Shown one piece after another: positions 28,836-38,613 of a stretch of 64,000 bases of DNA. Position numbers and translations under genes: made by a program. Source of the stretch: Paraburkholderia rhynchosiae (GTDB taxonomy: Bacteria > Pseudomonadota > Gammaproteobacteria > Burkholderiales > Burkholderiaceae); the NCBI RefSeq assembly GCF_002879865.1, contig NZ_PNXY01000006.1, positions 292,198-356,197 of the forward strand. Direction: 5' to 3'. The notes under the pieces were generated by a model, which made no database searches, was not told where the DNA came from, and worked only from the letters and a program-made list of their open reading frames with translations. Numbering within the stretch: the first letter of the stretch is position 1; each line of letters opens with the position of its first letter.

Positions 28836-29213
28836 ATGCCCGCGCTGAACCTCGACACCGACCAGGACCGGATCGCCGAGCGTGTCAACGAACCCGACAC
28901 GCTGTTCGTGGCCTGCCTGTGCGCGGAATGGTGCGGAACCTGTCGCGAGTATCGCGATGCGTTTGACAAGCTGGCCGAGCGGCACCCGGAAATCTGTTTC
29001 GCATGGATCGACATCGAGACGCACGCGGACCGCTTCGACGATCTGGACGTCGAGAATTTTCCGACCATCCTGATTGAAGACTCGGTAACGACACGATTCT
29101 TCGGCACCGTTTTGCCGCAGACAGCGATCGTCGAGCGGATGTTGTCGGACCTGACCGCTCTGCCCGGCGTGAGCGGCGCGCCCAAATTGCGGCCCGCGCT
29201 GACGGTCGCCTAA
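28836..29213 (+). CDS. Thioredoxin-family protein
   Basis: 125-residue cytosolic thioredoxin-fold protein with no signal peptide. The redox site is Cys33-Gly-Thr-Cys36 in CAEWCGTCREY, not the canonical CGPC, and the cis-Pro is in VENFPTILI. An AAGGAACC ribosome site precedes ATG 28836. Likely a thiol-disulfide exchange protein of unknown partner; the CGTC motif suggests a more reducing/oxidising balance different from TrxA. It stands alone between dprA and topB. Confidence 0.85.
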   Translation: MPALNLDTDQDRIAERVNEPDTLFVACLCAEWCGTCREYRDAFDKLAERHPEICFAWIDIETHADRFDDLDVENFPTILIEDSVTTRFFGTVLPQTAIVERMLSDLTALPGVSGAPKLRPALTVA

Positions 29214-29462
29214 GGATTGCCTGACGGCCGTCTGAGCCCTTGCGGCACGGCGGTTGCGGCCGCCGCACAGCGCGTTTGCCGCAGCTTGCCCAATTGCTGA
29301 GCGCGCAATTATGACGGCGCGCTTTTATGGCACTTGAGACGCCGCTTTCACGCCGTGTGCTATAAAGCGGTCGTTAATGGGTCACAAGGTCGCAAACGAG
29401 GGTCGCGCCAATTGGGCGCGCTCAAGGCCACCAACCCGGATATACCAACCTCACATCGAGTC

Positions 29463-32138
29463 ATGTCCAAAGCACTGATCATCGCCGAAAAGCCTTCCGT
29501 CGCGAACGACATCGCGCGCGCTTTGGGCGGTTTTACCAAGCATGACGAATACTACGAGAACGACGAATACGTCCTCTCTTCGGCAGTGGGTCACCTGCTG
29601 GAAATCGCCGCGCCCGAAGAATACGAGGTCAAACGCGGCAAGTGGAGTTTCGCCAATCTGCCCGTTATTCCGCCGCATTTCGATCTGAATCCGATCGCGA
29701 AGAGCGAGTCGCGCCTGAAGGTGCTGACCAGGTTGCTCAAGCGCAAGGATATCGACCGCCTCATCAACGCATGCGACGCGGGACGCGAAGGCGAGCTGAT
29801 TTTTCGCCTGATCGCGCAGCATGCGAAAGCAAAGCAGCCGGTGCAACGCCTGTGGCTGCAATCCATGACGCCGGCCGCGATCCGCGACGGCTTCGCGCGT
29901 CTGCGCAGCGACGAGGAAATGCAACCGCTCGCCGACGCAGCACGCTGCCGCTCGGAAGCGGACTGGCTCGTCGGCATCAACGGCACGCGGGCGATGACCG
30001 CATTTAACAGCAAGGGCGGCGGCTTCTTCCTGACCACCGTCGGGCGAGTGCAAACGCCCACGCTGTCTATCGTGGTCGAACGCGAAGAGAAGATTCGCCG
30101 CTTCGTGCCGCGTGACTACTGGGAAGTGAAAGCGGAGTTCGTCTGCGCGGCCGGCTTCTACGAGGGCCGCTGGTTCGATCCGAAGTTCAAGCGAGACGAG
30201 TTCGACCCGGAGAAGCGGGACTCGCGTCTGTGGGCGTTGCCCGCAGCCGAGACGATCGTCGCCGCCTGCCGCGGCCAGATCGGCACGGTAAGCGAAGAAT
30301 CGAAGCCCTCCACGCAACTCTCGCCGGCGCTCTTCGACCTCACGAGCTTGCAGCGCGAAGCGAACGGCCGCTTCGGCTTTTCGGCCAAGAATACGTTGGG
30401 GCTCGCCCAGGCGCTGTACGAAAAGCACAAGGTGCTGACCTATCCGCGGACCGACGCTCGCGCGTTGCCCGAAGACTATATGGATACGGTCAAGCAGACG
30501 CTCGGCATGCTCAAGGAGAGCAACAACTATCTGCCGTTTGCCAAGCAGGTGCTCGATAAGGGCTGGGTGAAGCCGAATAAGCGCATCTTCGATAATTCGA
30601 AGATCAGCGACCACTTCGCAATCATCCCGACGCTGCAAGCACCGAAGAATCTGTCGGAGCCAGAACAAAAGCTTTACGACCTCGTGGTGAAGCGCTTCCT
30701 CTCGGTGTTCTTTCCGGCGGCCGAATTCCGGGTCACGACGCGCATCACGGAAGTGGTCGGCCATCACTTCAAGACTGAAGGTAAGGTGCTGGTCGAACCC
30801 GGCTGGTTACAGATCTATGGCCGCGAAATCAGCGGTGAAGACGCCAACCTCGTGCCGGTGCAGAAGGACGAGAAGGTCAAGACCGACAAGATCGCCGCCC
30901 AGCAACTGGTGACGAAGCCGCCGGCGCGCTACAACGAAGCCACGTTGCTGTCCGCCATGGAAGGCGCGGGCAAGCTCGTGGAAGACGACGAACTGCGTGA
31001 GGCGATGGCCGCGAAGGGTCTCGGTACGCCAGCCACGCGCGCCGCCATCATCGAAGGTCTGCTGGGCGAAAAGTATCTGATTCGCGAAGGCCGCGATCTG
31101 ATTCCGACCGCGAAGGCATTCCAGTTGATGACACTGCTGCGCGGGCTCGGCGTGAAGGAATTGACCGCGCCAGAACTCACCGGCGAGTGGGAGTACAAGC
31201 TCTCGCAAATGGAACGAGGCAATCTGCCGCGCGACGCGTTCATGCAGGAAATTGCCCGCATGACGCAGACCATCGTCAAGCGCGCGAAGGAATACGATTC
31301 CGACACGATCCCGGGCGATTACGCGACGTTGCAGACGCCGTGTCCGAATTGCGGTGGCCAGGTGAAGGAGAATTACCGTCGCTTTGCCTGCGCGAAGTGC
31401 GAGTTCTCGATTTCGAAGATTCCGGGCGGCCGGCAATTTGAGATCGAGGAGGTCGAGGAATTGCTGAAGAACAAGACGATCGGGCCGCTGTCGGGTTTCC
31501 GCAGCAAGATGGGCCGTCCGTTCTCGGCGATCCTCAAGCTTTCGCTCGACGATGAAATCAAGAACTACAAGCTCGAGTTCGACTTCGGTCAGGACGCGGG
31601 CGGTGAAGACGGCGAACCGCCTGATTTCTCCGATCAGGAGTCGGTGGGCGCATGTCCCAAGTGCAAAGGCCGCGTGTTCGAACACGGCATGAGCTACGTC
31701 TGCGAGAACTCGGTCGCGAGTCCGAAGACGTGCGACTTCCGCTCCGGCAAGGTGATCCTGCAGCAGGAAATCGCCCGTGAGCAGATGGCAAAGCTGCTCG
31801 AAGAAGGACGCACCGACCTGCTGACGAACTTCAAGTCGTCGCGGACCGGCCGCAACTTCAAGGCGTTCCTCGTCAAGCAGAACGACGGCAAGATCGGCTT
31901 CGAATTCGAGAAGAAAGAGCCGTCGGCCAAGACTGCCGCGAAAACAGCAGCGGCGGCGGCGAAGTCCGCTGCGAAGGCAGGGTCGGAATTCGAGTCGGAC
32001 GAAGATGAAGCGGCGGTCGCGGTGAAGGCAACACCGGCGGCCAAAAAGGCCGCGGCCAAGAAAGCGCCTGCGACCAAAACCGCTGCGGCCAAGAAAGCGG
32101 CTGCCAAAAAAGCGGTAGCACGCAAAACGGGCTCTTGA
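29463..32138 (+). CDS. topB: DNA topoisomerase III with Lys/Ala-rich tail
   Basis: Type IA topoisomerase that decatenates replication and recombination intermediates. ATG 29463 gives 891 residues; the frame is open from 29334 but MSKALIIAEKPSVANDIARAL is the family N-terminus. TOPRIM domain with the acidic DxD-like site (INACDAGREGELIFRLIA), catalytic Tyr327 in LTYPRTDARAL. The C-terminus has Cys clusters CPNCGGQVKENYRRFACAKC and CPKCKGRVFEHGMSYVCENS. The last 70 residues are an AAKKAAAKK-type tail resembling histone H1/TopA tails, probably for nonspecific DNA binding. Confidence 0.95.
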   Translation: MSKALIIAEKPSVANDIARALGGFTKHDEYYENDEYVLSSAVGHLLEIAAPEEYEVKRGKWSFANLPVIPPHFDLNPIAKSESRLKVLTRLLKRKDIDRLINACDAGREGELIFRLIAQHAKAKQPVQRLWLQSMTPAAIRDGFARLRSDEEMQPLADAARCRSEADWLVGINGTRAMTAFNSKGGGFFLTTVGRVQTPTLSIVVEREEKIRRFVPRDYWEVKAEFVCAAGFYEGRWFDPKFKRDEFDPEKRDSRLWALPAAETIVAACRGQIGTVSEESKPSTQLSPALFDLTSLQREANGRFGFSAKNTLGLAQALYEKHKVLTYPRTDARALPEDYMDTVKQTLGMLKESNNYLPFAKQVLDKGWVKPNKRIFDNSKISDHFAIIPTLQAPKNLSEPEQKLYDLVVKRFLSVFFPAAEFRVTTRITEVVGHHFKTEGKVLVEPGWLQIYGREISGEDANLVPVQKDEKVKTDKIAAQQLVTKPPARYNEATLLSAMEGAGKLVEDDELREAMAAKGLGTPATRAAIIEGLLGEKYLIREGRDLIPTAKAFQLMTLLRGLGVKELTAPELTGEWEYKLSQMERGNLPRDAFMQEIARMTQTIVKRAKEYDSDTIPGDYATLQTPCPNCGGQVKENYRRFACAKCEFSISKIPGGRQFEIEEVEELLKNKTIGPLSGFRSKMGRPFSAILKLSLDDEIKNYKLEFDFGQDAGGEDGEPPDFSDQESVGACPKCKGRVFEHGMSYVCENSVASPKTCDFRSGKVILQQEIAREQMAKLLEEGRTDLLTNFKSSRTGRNFKAFLVKQNDGKIGFEFEKKEPSAKTAAKTAAAAAKSAAKAGSEFESDEDEAAVAVKATPAAKKAAAKKAPATKTAAAKKAAAKKAVARKTGS

Positions 32139-32206
32139 CCGAGCGGGCAGGCGGCGACGTGCCGGCAAATTCTCCGCACCGGCCTGCTTGATCGAAACCT
32201 CACGAT

Positions 32207-32243
32207 AAAAAAGCGCGATCACCCAAGGTGACCGCGCTTTTTT
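32207..32243. terminator. Bidirectional terminator between topB and the LysR gene
   Basis: AAAAAAGCGCG then TCACC (32219-32223) pairs with GGTGA (32227-32231) and CGCGCTTTTTT. The stem is 5+5 bp with one mismatch, flanked by A6 and T6, so it can terminate from either side. Convergent genes flank it. Confidence 0.85.
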
Positions 32244-32297
32244 ACGCTCTTCCGGAACGCGCTTGTTATCGCGCGGCCGGTATTCGCAAACCGCGCT

Positions 32298-33398
32298 TTA
32301 CAGCGGCGTCAACGCCGTGGGCCGCGTGCGGTTCGACGTTTTGGCCAACGCATTTGGCAGCGGCGATAACTCGCTGTCCAGCAGCCGCGACAACGGCTCC
32401 GCACCGTCGAACGCTTCCGGGGGCATCGAATCCGCCGATTCGAACGACGCCTGCGACGCGGGCCGCCCGACGCCGTCCTTGATCCACTGTTCGCCAAGCA
32501 GGCTGTTCGGCGTCTGGCTGAAATGCTCGACCAGATGGTCGATGAACGTACGTACCTTCGCCGGCAAGTGACGGCGGCTCGGATACGCAATGTTGATCTC
32601 GACCTGCGGCAAACGATAATCGCCAAGCAGCCGCACCAGCCTGCCGCGCGTCATGTCGCGGCCGATCAGATAACTCGGCAGGATCGCGATTCCCATGCCG
32701 AGCAGCGCGAACTGACGCAGCATCTCCGTATTGTTCGCCACGATCACGTTCGACGGACGCACGCGCACTTCACCTTCGGGACCCGTGAACACGCGTTCGT
32801 CACCCCAATACTCGGAGGGCAGGCTCAGGCACGGATGTTCCAGCAAATGCTCAGGACGCGTGGGCGTGCCGTGCTTCTTCAGATACGCCGGCGTCGCGCA
32901 CACGGTCATGCAGCCCGTGGTCAGACGCCGCGTGACGATGCTCGCGCTGCGCATTTGCCGAGCAATCACGACGCCCACATCAAAGCCTTCTTCGACGAGA
33001 TCGACCTGGCGGTCGACCAGCGTCACATCGGGAATGACTTTCGGATAACGCTCCGCATACGTCTGGAGCACGGGAGCGAGGTTGTGCAAGCCGAACACGA
33101 CCGGCGCGACGATTCGCAGCGTGCCGACGGGCTCGTGGTTTCGCGCGACCACCATCTGCTCGACGTCTTCGAGTTCGTCGAGGATCTGGCGCGCGCGCTC
33201 GAGATAAACCTGGCCGGATTCGGTCAGAGACAGGCTCCGGGTGGTGCGGTTGAGCAGTCGCGTACCAAGACGTCCCTCGAGGTCGGCAACGTGACGGGTG
33301 GCAACTGCGTTGGAAATATCCATCGCGCTCGCAGCGCGGGCAAAACTGCCGAGATCCGCCACTTTGACGAAAACTCGCATCGACTGCAAATGGTCCAT
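32298..33398 (-). CDS. LysR-family transcriptional regulator
   Basis: 366-residue LTTR. N-terminal winged HTH in MDHLQSMRVFVKVADLGSFA and VATRHVADLEGRLGTRLLNRTTRS; effector-binding domain from about residue 90 to 300, with the typical FDVGVVIARQM and LLGMGIAILPSYLIG segments. It resembles the DsdC/AaeR-type subgroup with MDxLQSMRVFV start. About 60 residues beyond the usual end (after HFSQTP) form a Ser/Pro-rich tail, unusual for this family. No divergent partner gene: upstream lies a 295-bp gap and then the end of pckG, so its target is unclear. Confidence 0.9.
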   Translation of the reverse strand: MDHLQSMRVFVKVADLGSFARAASAMDISNAVATRHVADLEGRLGTRLLNRTTRSLSLTESGQVYLERARQILDELEDVEQMVVARNHEPVGTLRIVAPVVFGLHNLAPVLQTYAERYPKVIPDVTLVDRQVDLVEEGFDVGVVIARQMRSASIVTRRLTTGCMTVCATPAYLKKHGTPTRPEHLLEHPCLSLPSEYWGDERVFTGPEGEVRVRPSNVIVANNTEMLRQFALLGMGIAILPSYLIGRDMTRGRLVRLLGDYRLPQVEINIAYPSRRHLPAKVRTFIDHLVEHFSQTPNSLLGEQWIKDGVGRPASQASFESADSMPPEAFDGAEPLSRLLDSELSPLPNALAKTSNRTRPTALTPL

Positions 33399-33680
33399 AT
33401 GACAACTCCTGCCGTGTTACGGCTTCCTGACAATCGGTGATAACCAGTGAAGCGAACTAGGGATTCTCCTACGACTGGCGCGATCGTGCAGAAGTTGCCC
33501 GTAAAAGCGGAAATTTCGTCAATTTTCATGCGACTATGCGCCCGAATGTGGGGCTGGACCACGAATTGTTCCGAGAAAAGAAACAATGTGCTGCAATGCA
33601 GCTTGAGAGCGGCGTTTGCGGGAACAGCCGCGACAACGTTTCCGAGCTTCTGAATGCGCGAACGCTGACGGCCGGCCGCC

Positions 33681-33713
33681 GCCGAAAAACGAAAAGCCGC
33701 CCGAAGGCGGCTT
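33681..33713 (-). terminator. Terminator of pckG
   Basis: AAGCCGCC (33694-33701) pairs with GGCGGCTT (33706-33713), tetraloop CGAA on the plus strand. On the minus strand the stem is followed by TTCGTTTTTCGG (33693 downwards). It lies 28 bp beyond the pckG stop. The remaining gap to the LysR start (33399-33680) has no feature I can support. Confidence 0.85.
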
Positions 33714-33740
33714 CCAGATGCAAAGTGAACACTCACATGT

Positions 33741-35609
33741 TCAGGCGGCCAGCTTGCTTTCGAGCTGGCTTCTCGCCTGCGCCAAGGCGGGCGGCAAGCC
33801 TTGCTGCAGCGTGTCAAACAGCTCTGCGTGCAACGCGAGTTCGGCACGCCAGGCTGCGTCGTCGACGGAGATGACCTGCTCGAATTGCTCGCGGCTAAAG
33901 TCCAGACCGCTCCAGTCGATGTCGTCATAATGCGGCGACACGCCGAACGCATGCTCCTCGCCCTGCGCCGTGCCTTCGATGCGGCCGACCATCCAGCCCA
34001 GCACGCGCATGTTTTCGCCGAAGCCCGGCCAGACGAACTTGCCGTCCGCGCCCTTGCGGAACCAGTTGACGCAGAAGATTTTCGGCAGTTTCGCGTTCAG
34101 TTGCGCGAGGCGCTCGCCGGTTTTCAGCCAGTGGCTGAAGTAGTCGCTCATGTTGTAGCCGCAGAACGGCAGCATCGCGAACGGATCGCGCCGCACCACG
34201 CCCTGCTGGCCGGCGGCCGCGGCGGTCGTCTCCGAACCCATGGTCGCCGCCATGTAGACGCCCTCGACCCAGTTGCGCGCCTCTGTGACGAGCGGCACCG
34301 TGGTCGAGCGGCGTCCGCCGAAGATAAACGCGTCGATCGGCACGCCCGCCGGGTTCTCCCATTCCGCGTCGATGGACGGACACTGCGACGCCGCCGCCGT
34401 GAAGCGCGCGTTCGGATGCGCCGCCTTGCGTCCGCTTTCCTTCGCGCTGGCCGGCGTCCAGTCCTTGCCTTGCCAGTCGATCAGGTGCGCGGGCGGTTCG
34501 TCGGTCATGCCTTCCCACCAGACGTCGCCGTCGTCGGTCAGCGCCACGTTCGTGAAGATGACGTTTTCCTTCAACGTGGCCATTGCGTTGAAGTTGGTCT
34601 TTTCGCTCGTGCCCGGCGCGACGCCGAAGTAGCCGGCTTCCGGGTTGATCGCGTACAGGCGGCCGTCCTTGCCCGGCTTGATCCACGCGATATCGTCGCC
34701 AATGGTGGAGATTTTCCAGCCGTTCAGCCCTTCCGGCGGTATCAGCATCGCGAAGTTGGTCTTGCCGCACGCCGACGGAAACGCGGCCGCGACATGATGC
34801 TTGCGTCCTTCCGGCGATGTGACGCCGAGAATCAGCATATGCTCGGCGAGCCAGCCTTCGTCGCGGCCCATTGTCGATGCAATGCGCAGCGCGAAGCACT
34901 TCTTGCCGAGCAACGCGTTGCCGCCGTAGCCCGAGCCGTAGCTCCAGATTTCGCGGGTTTCAGGGAAATGGACGATGTATTTGGTCGCGTTGCATGGCCA
35001 GGGCACGTCTTTCGCGCCCGCTTCGAGCGGCGCGCCGACCGAGTGGACGCATGGCACGAAGTTGCCGTCTTCGCCGAGCACGTCGTACACCTTGCGACCC
35101 ATGCGCGTCATGATGCGCATGTTGGTGACCACGTATGGACTGTCGCTCAGTTCGACGCCGATGTGCGCAATCGGTGAGCCGAGCGGACCCATCGAGAAAG
35201 GCACCACGTACATGGTGCGGCCGCGCATCGCGCCGTCGAACAGGCCGTTGAGCGTAGAGCGCATTTCATCCGGCGGGACCCAGTTGTTGGTCGGGCCCGC
35301 GTCTTCGCGGCGTTGCGCGCAGATGAAGGTGCGGTCTTCCACACGCGCCACGTCGGATGGATCGGAGCACGCCAGAAACGAGTTGGGGCGTTTGGCGGGA
35401 TTCAGCTTCCTGAGCGTGCCGGCTTCGACCATCTGCGCACAAAGGCGGTCGTACTCTTCCTGCGAGCCGTCGCACCAGACGATGTTGTCGGGCTTGGTCA
35501 TAGCGGCCACCCGCTGGACCCAGTCGATCAGTTTCCGATGTTTGACCCACGCGGGCGCCCCTACGGACGCTTTGACTGTGGGCTGTCCTTCGAATGATGG
35601 AAGATTCAT
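33741..35609 (-). CDS. pckG: Phosphoenolpyruvate carboxykinase (GTP)
   Basis: Gluconeogenic enzyme, oxaloacetate plus GTP to PEP. Start at 35609 ([19 protein letters not shown]) with GGAG 8 bp upstream gives 622 residues, the GTP-dependent family length. Key segments: kinase-1a P-loop in [19 protein letters not shown] with the hyper-reactive Cys, PEP/metal site [19 protein letters not shown], and [11 protein letters not shown]. It diverges from a 2-hydroxyacid dehydrogenase across a 374-bp region with a CRP-type palindrome. Confidence 0.97.
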   Translation of the reverse strand: MNLPSFEGQPTVKASVGAPAWVKHRKLIDWVQRVAAMTKPDNIVWCDGSQEEYDRLCAQMVEAGTLRKLNPAKRPNSFLACSDPSDVARVEDRTFICAQRREDAGPTNNWVPPDEMRSTLNGLFDGAMRGRTMYVVPFSMGPLGSPIAHIGVELSDSPYVVTNMRIMTRMGRKVYDVLGEDGNFVPCVHSVGAPLEAGAKDVPWPCNATKYIVHFPETREIWSYGSGYGGNALLGKKCFALRIASTMGRDEGWLAEHMLILGVTSPEGRKHHVAAAFPSACGKTNFAMLIPPEGLNGWKISTIGDDIAWIKPGKDGRLYAINPEAGYFGVAPGTSEKTNFNAMATLKENVIFTNVALTDDGDVWWEGMTDEPPAHLIDWQGKDWTPASAKESGRKAAHPNARFTAAASQCPSIDAEWENPAGVPIDAFIFGGRRSTTVPLVTEARNWVEGVYMAATMGSETTAAAAGQQGVVRRDPFAMLPFCGYNMSDYFSHWLKTGERLAQLNAKLPKIFCVNWFRKGADGKFVWPGFGENMRVLGWMVGRIEGTAQGEEHAFGVSPHYDDIDWSGLDFSREQFEQVISVDDAAWRAELALHAELFDTLQQGLPPALAQARSQLESKLAA

Positions 35610-35983
35610 CGACTTGTCTCCGTTTATAGGCAATAGAAAAACGGTACAAGCCCGTGACGCTGCATGCGAGAGGCATTCAATCCGTTGCGCCAGTTTCTAC
35701 AAACCGACGCGCAATTGCGCAGGTCATCACGGGCTTCAACACAGCTTGCCGGGCACAGGCCAGCGGGACGGGTGTCTGCAACCGTCTGTAAAGCGGCTTG
35801 CCTCAACACGCAACAAACTGTTAAAAACGATGTCAATCGGCCTTTGCCGTAAGCTGTCGTTCTCCACGGCAGTTTCTACGGTAAGGCATTCAGCCAGACC
35901 GGCATGTGACCTGGGTCACATGATGGGACAGTCAGCATAACACCCAGTTCCGCACCACCCTGGTGCGGCGCAAGACACATACC
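35610..35983. promoter_or_regulatory. pckG / dehydrogenase divergent regulatory region
   Basis: 374 bp with no gene between two divergent starts. On the minus strand there is a TTGACA hexamer (35836-35831) upstream of pckG but without a good -10 at 17 bp. The strongest element is the CRP-type palindrome described separately (35904-35921). The ribosome site for the dehydrogenase is weak. Confidence 0.4.
35904..35921. promoter_or_regulatory. CRP/FNR-type operator, perfect palindrome
   Basis: ATGTGACCTGGGTCACAT matches TGTGA-N6-TCACA exactly, with both half-sites and one flanking pair symmetric. It is centred about 71 bp upstream of ATG 35984 and 303 bp upstream of pckG. The sequence fits the E. 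coli CRP consensus; Burkholderia carry CRP-like regulators with similar sites. Regulation of pckG or the dehydrogenase by carbon status is inferred. Confidence 0.6.
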
Positions 35984-36997
35984 ATGAAGATTGCCATCCT
36001 CGACGATTATCAGGACGCCGTTCGCAAGCTCGACTGCTTTCAATTGCTGGCCGACCATGAGGTCAAAGTTTTCAACAACACCGTCCGGGGGCTTGGCCAG
36101 CTGGCGAGCCGTCTTTCCGAGGTCGACGCCCTTGTTCTGATTCGCGAACGCACTCGCATCAGCTCGCAACTCCTAGATAAACTGCCGCGTTTGCGCATGA
36201 TCAGCCAAACCGGCAAAGTGTCCAGCCACATCGATCTGGCGGCCTGTACGGAGCGCGGCATCGCTGTACTCGAAGGCAGCGGTTCGCCGATCGCGCCGGC
36301 CGAGTTGACGTGGGCTCTCATCATGGCGGCGCAGCGGCGCATTCCGCAATACGTGGCAAACCTTAAGCAGGGCGCCTGGCAGCAGTCGGGTTTGAAGACT
36401 TCGGCGCTGCCGCCGAACTTCGGCCTGGGCCAGGTGTTGCGCGGTCAGACGCTGGGCATCTGGGGCTATGGCAAGATCGGCCGCCTCGTCGCCGGCTACG
36501 GCAAGGCGTTCGGCATGAACGTGCTGATCTGGGGCCGCGAGCATTCGCGCGAAGCGGCGCGCGCCGACGGCTATGGCGTGGCCGAAAGCCGTGAAGCGTT
36601 GTTCGAACAGAGCGACGTGCTGTCGCTGCATCTGCGTTTGCACGACGACACGCGCGGCATCGTCAAGCAGGAAGACCTGATGCTGATGAAGCCGACCGCG
36701 TTGCTCGTGAACACGAGCCGCGCCGAGTTGCTCGACGAAAATGCGCTGGTCAACGCGCTGTCGCACAATCGTCCGGGCATGGTCGCCATCGACGTGTATG
36801 AAAGCGAGCCGATTCTGCAGGGCTACAGCCTGCTGCGCATGGAAAACGTGATTTGCACGCCGCACATCGGTTATGTGGAGCGCGAGAGCTACGAGGTGTA
36901 TTTCAGCGCGGCGTTCAAGAACATCCTGGCCTTCGACGCAGGGGACACCGCGAGCGTGGCGAATCCCGAAGCGTTGCACGGCGGACGCCGCCGTTAA
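35984..36997 (+). CDS. D-2-hydroxyacid dehydrogenase family protein
   Basis: 337-residue NAD-dependent dehydrogenase related to D-3-phosphoglycerate/glycerate dehydrogenases. ATG 35984 starts MKIAILDDYQDAVRKLDCF, typical of the subgroup. Nucleotide-binding GIWGYGKIGRLVAGYGKAFG near residue 155; catalytic Arg in LVNTSRAELLDENAL, Glu in IDVYESEPI, and His in ICTPHIGYVERE. Substrate unknown. The 3' end overlaps the convergent patatin gene by 4 bp (TTAA). Confidence 0.9.
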   Translation: MKIAILDDYQDAVRKLDCFQLLADHEVKVFNNTVRGLGQLASRLSEVDALVLIRERTRISSQLLDKLPRLRMISQTGKVSSHIDLAACTERGIAVLEGSGSPIAPAELTWALIMAAQRRIPQYVANLKQGAWQQSGLKTSALPPNFGLGQVLRGQTLGIWGYGKIGRLVAGYGKAFGMNVLIWGREHSREAARADGYGVAESREALFEQSDVLSLHLRLHDDTRGIVKQEDLMLMKPTALLVNTSRAELLDENALVNALSHNRPGMVAIDVYESEPILQGYSLLRMENVICTPHIGYVERESYEVYFSAAFKNILAFDAGDTASVANPEALHGGRRR

Positions 36998-37857
36998 GCG
37001 GCGATTTCGAGCAGATCGGGCATGCGCTCGAGGAAAGTCTCGCCGTCCGCGCGGCCGAGATTGTACGCATGCACCATCTGCGAAGGGTTGGTGTAGTCCC
37101 AGCTTGAGATTGGCACCTTGCGCGACGGCTGCACGTAAAGCCGTTGCTGCACACCGTGCGACACGACGAAAATCTGCGGGCGCGGATAGAGGCGCGTGAC
37201 CATCACGAGCACGTTGCCGGGCGCCTCGGCATCGAGCGCGCCGACGGGCACGTTATCGACCATTCCACCGTCGAGCACCGGGCGGCCGTTGCGCCGTAAC
37301 ACCGGCGTAAAAGGCGGCGTACTCGACGATTGCAGGATCAGATCCGCGAGATCCTCGACGGTCGCGCAGTCCTGCGCGCGAACGAATTCGGGATGAAACC
37401 CGAGCGTCTGACCCAGCGTAGGGTGCAACGTCTTGCGCACATACTTTTCGATGTTGTACGCGATCAGGCCAGCCGCGACGGCGCTGCGAGCGCCAAGCCA
37501 GCGCGGCAGATGCGAAACGCCGATGCGAATTTCGGGCGCCTCGGCGAGCGACGAAAAGTTCTCGCCGTAAATATCGAGTAGCGCCTGACGATAGATCCGG
37601 TAATGCGGGAATACCGACTCGCCACGCAGCAGGTTCCCCCAATAGGCGTTGCGAGAATTGTGGCGCAGCGCCTCTTCGTAATAGCGCATAACCCATTCGG
37701 AATCGCGCGTGTATAGCATGCACGCGGTGGCTGCGCCTGCTGAAATGCCGGCAATCACACGCGGACGGATGCGCAACTCCGGTTGCACGACGTCCCAGAA
37801 GCCGGCCTGCCACCAGCAGCGATTGCCCCCGCCCGCGAATACGACCTGATCGAACAT
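36994..37857 (-). CDS. Patatin-like phospholipase
   Basis: 287-residue serine lipid acyl hydrolase. Oxyanion loop AGGGNRCWWQAG at residues 8-19; nucleophile Ser39 in GISAG; catalytic Asp in VLDGGMVDNVP. Both members of the patatin Ser-Asp dyad are present. No signal peptide, so probably cytosolic. The Arg/Trp residues after the Gly-rich loop (NRCWW) are an unusual variant of the usual GxxxG. The stop overlaps the dehydrogenase stop; upstream lies a thioesterase gene on the same strand. Confidence 0.9.
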   Translation of the reverse strand: MFDQVVFAGGGNRCWWQAGFWDVVQPELRIRPRVIAGISAGAATACMLYTRDSEWVMRYYEEALRHNSRNAYWGNLLRGESVFPHYRIYRQALLDIYGENFSSLAEAPEIRIGVSHLPRWLGARSAVAAGLIAYNIEKYVRKTLHPTLGQTLGFHPEFVRAQDCATVEDLADLILQSSSTPPFTPVLRRNGRPVLDGGMVDNVPVGALDAEAPGNVLVMVTRLYPRPQIFVVSHGVQQRLYVQPSRKVPISSWDYTNPSQMVHAYNLGRADGETFLERMPDLLEIAA

Positions 37858-37891
37858 TCTGATTTTCCTTTGATGCCGGCTGGCGGTCCGC

Positions 37892-38296
37892 TTATTCGAG
37901 CAATGCGTAAGTCGTGGTGGCGTGTACCGCCATCTTGCCGGCCTCGTCGAATAGTTCCACTTCGCCGAATACCAGATTGCGGCCCAGGCGCAGCACGCGG
38001 GCGGTGATCAGCACATCGCCGTTGCGCACGGCGCGCATGAAGCTGATGTTGAGCGACACGGTGGTCATCGGCTTGAAGCCGCCGAGCGCGGCCGAAATGG
38101 CCACAATCATGGCGGTGTCGGCGGCCGCCATAAACACCTGTCCGCAGATGACGCCCCCCGAATGGCGCAATTCGCCGGAAAAAGGCAGACGAAGCGTCGC
38201 ACTGTCGGCATCGACCTTGACCGGGGTTAGGGTCAGCGCACGGACCCACGGCGCGAGGACGCGGTCGAGTAGTTCGGTGATCTCGTTGTCATTCAT
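37892..38296 (-). CDS. Hotdog-fold thioesterase (PaaI-like)
   Basis: 134-residue acyl-CoA thioesterase-type protein. Start at 38296 (MNDNEITELLDRVLAPWVRAL). The hotdog motif HSGGVICGQVFMAAADTAMIVAISAALGG holds the usual catalytic-helix Asp, followed by TTVSLNISFMRAVRNGDVLITARVL, the conserved strand pair of the PaaI/DUF4442 group. It is 34 bp upstream of the patatin gene, so the two may form a small lipid-metabolism operon. Confidence 0.87.
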   Translation of the reverse strand: MNDNEITELLDRVLAPWVRALTLTPVKVDADSATLRLPFSGELRHSGGVICGQVFMAAADTAMIVAISAALGGFKPMTTVSLNISFMRAVRNGDVLITARVLRLGRNLVFGEVELFDEAGKMAVHATTTYALLE

Positions 38297-38494
38297 GGCG
38301 GTTCCCAGTCGAAAGCCGCGCGGCGCATGAGCGGCAAGTGTCGCGACATGATACCGGGACGCCGAAGGCGGCGTGTTTCTGGCGGCATGCTTTTGGAGAA
38401 GGATGACTCGATCCGGCCAGCGCGGTGTTTTTAAGAAATCTGCGAAAGGGGACTTGGCAACCGTGGGAACATGCTGCATAATTTCGCTTCTGTT

Positions 38495-38570
38495 GGGGCG
38501 TTAGCTCAGTTGGTAGAGCAGCGGACTCTTAATCCGTAGGTCGAGTGTTCGAGTCACTCACGCCCCACCA
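38495..38570 (+). tRNA. tRNA-Lys (anticodon CTT)
   Basis: 76 bases with encoded CCA. Acceptor stem GGGGCGT/ACGCCCC is fully paired. Anticodon stem GCGGA/TCCGT (one G-T pair) encloses CTCTTAA, so the anticodon is CTT. T arm GAGTG-TTCGAGT-CACTC is perfect. Confidence 0.96.
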
Positions 38571-38580
38571 AAGAATTTAA

Positions 38581-38613
38581 AAGGCCGGTTAGCGAAAGCT
38601 AACCGGCCTTTTT
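38581..38613 (+). terminator. Terminator of tRNA-Lys
   Basis: AAGGCCGGTTAGC (38581-38593) pairs perfectly with GCTAACCGGCCTT (38598-38610), GAAA tetraloop, followed by TTTGTTTG. It lies 10 bp after the tRNA. Confidence 0.9.
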
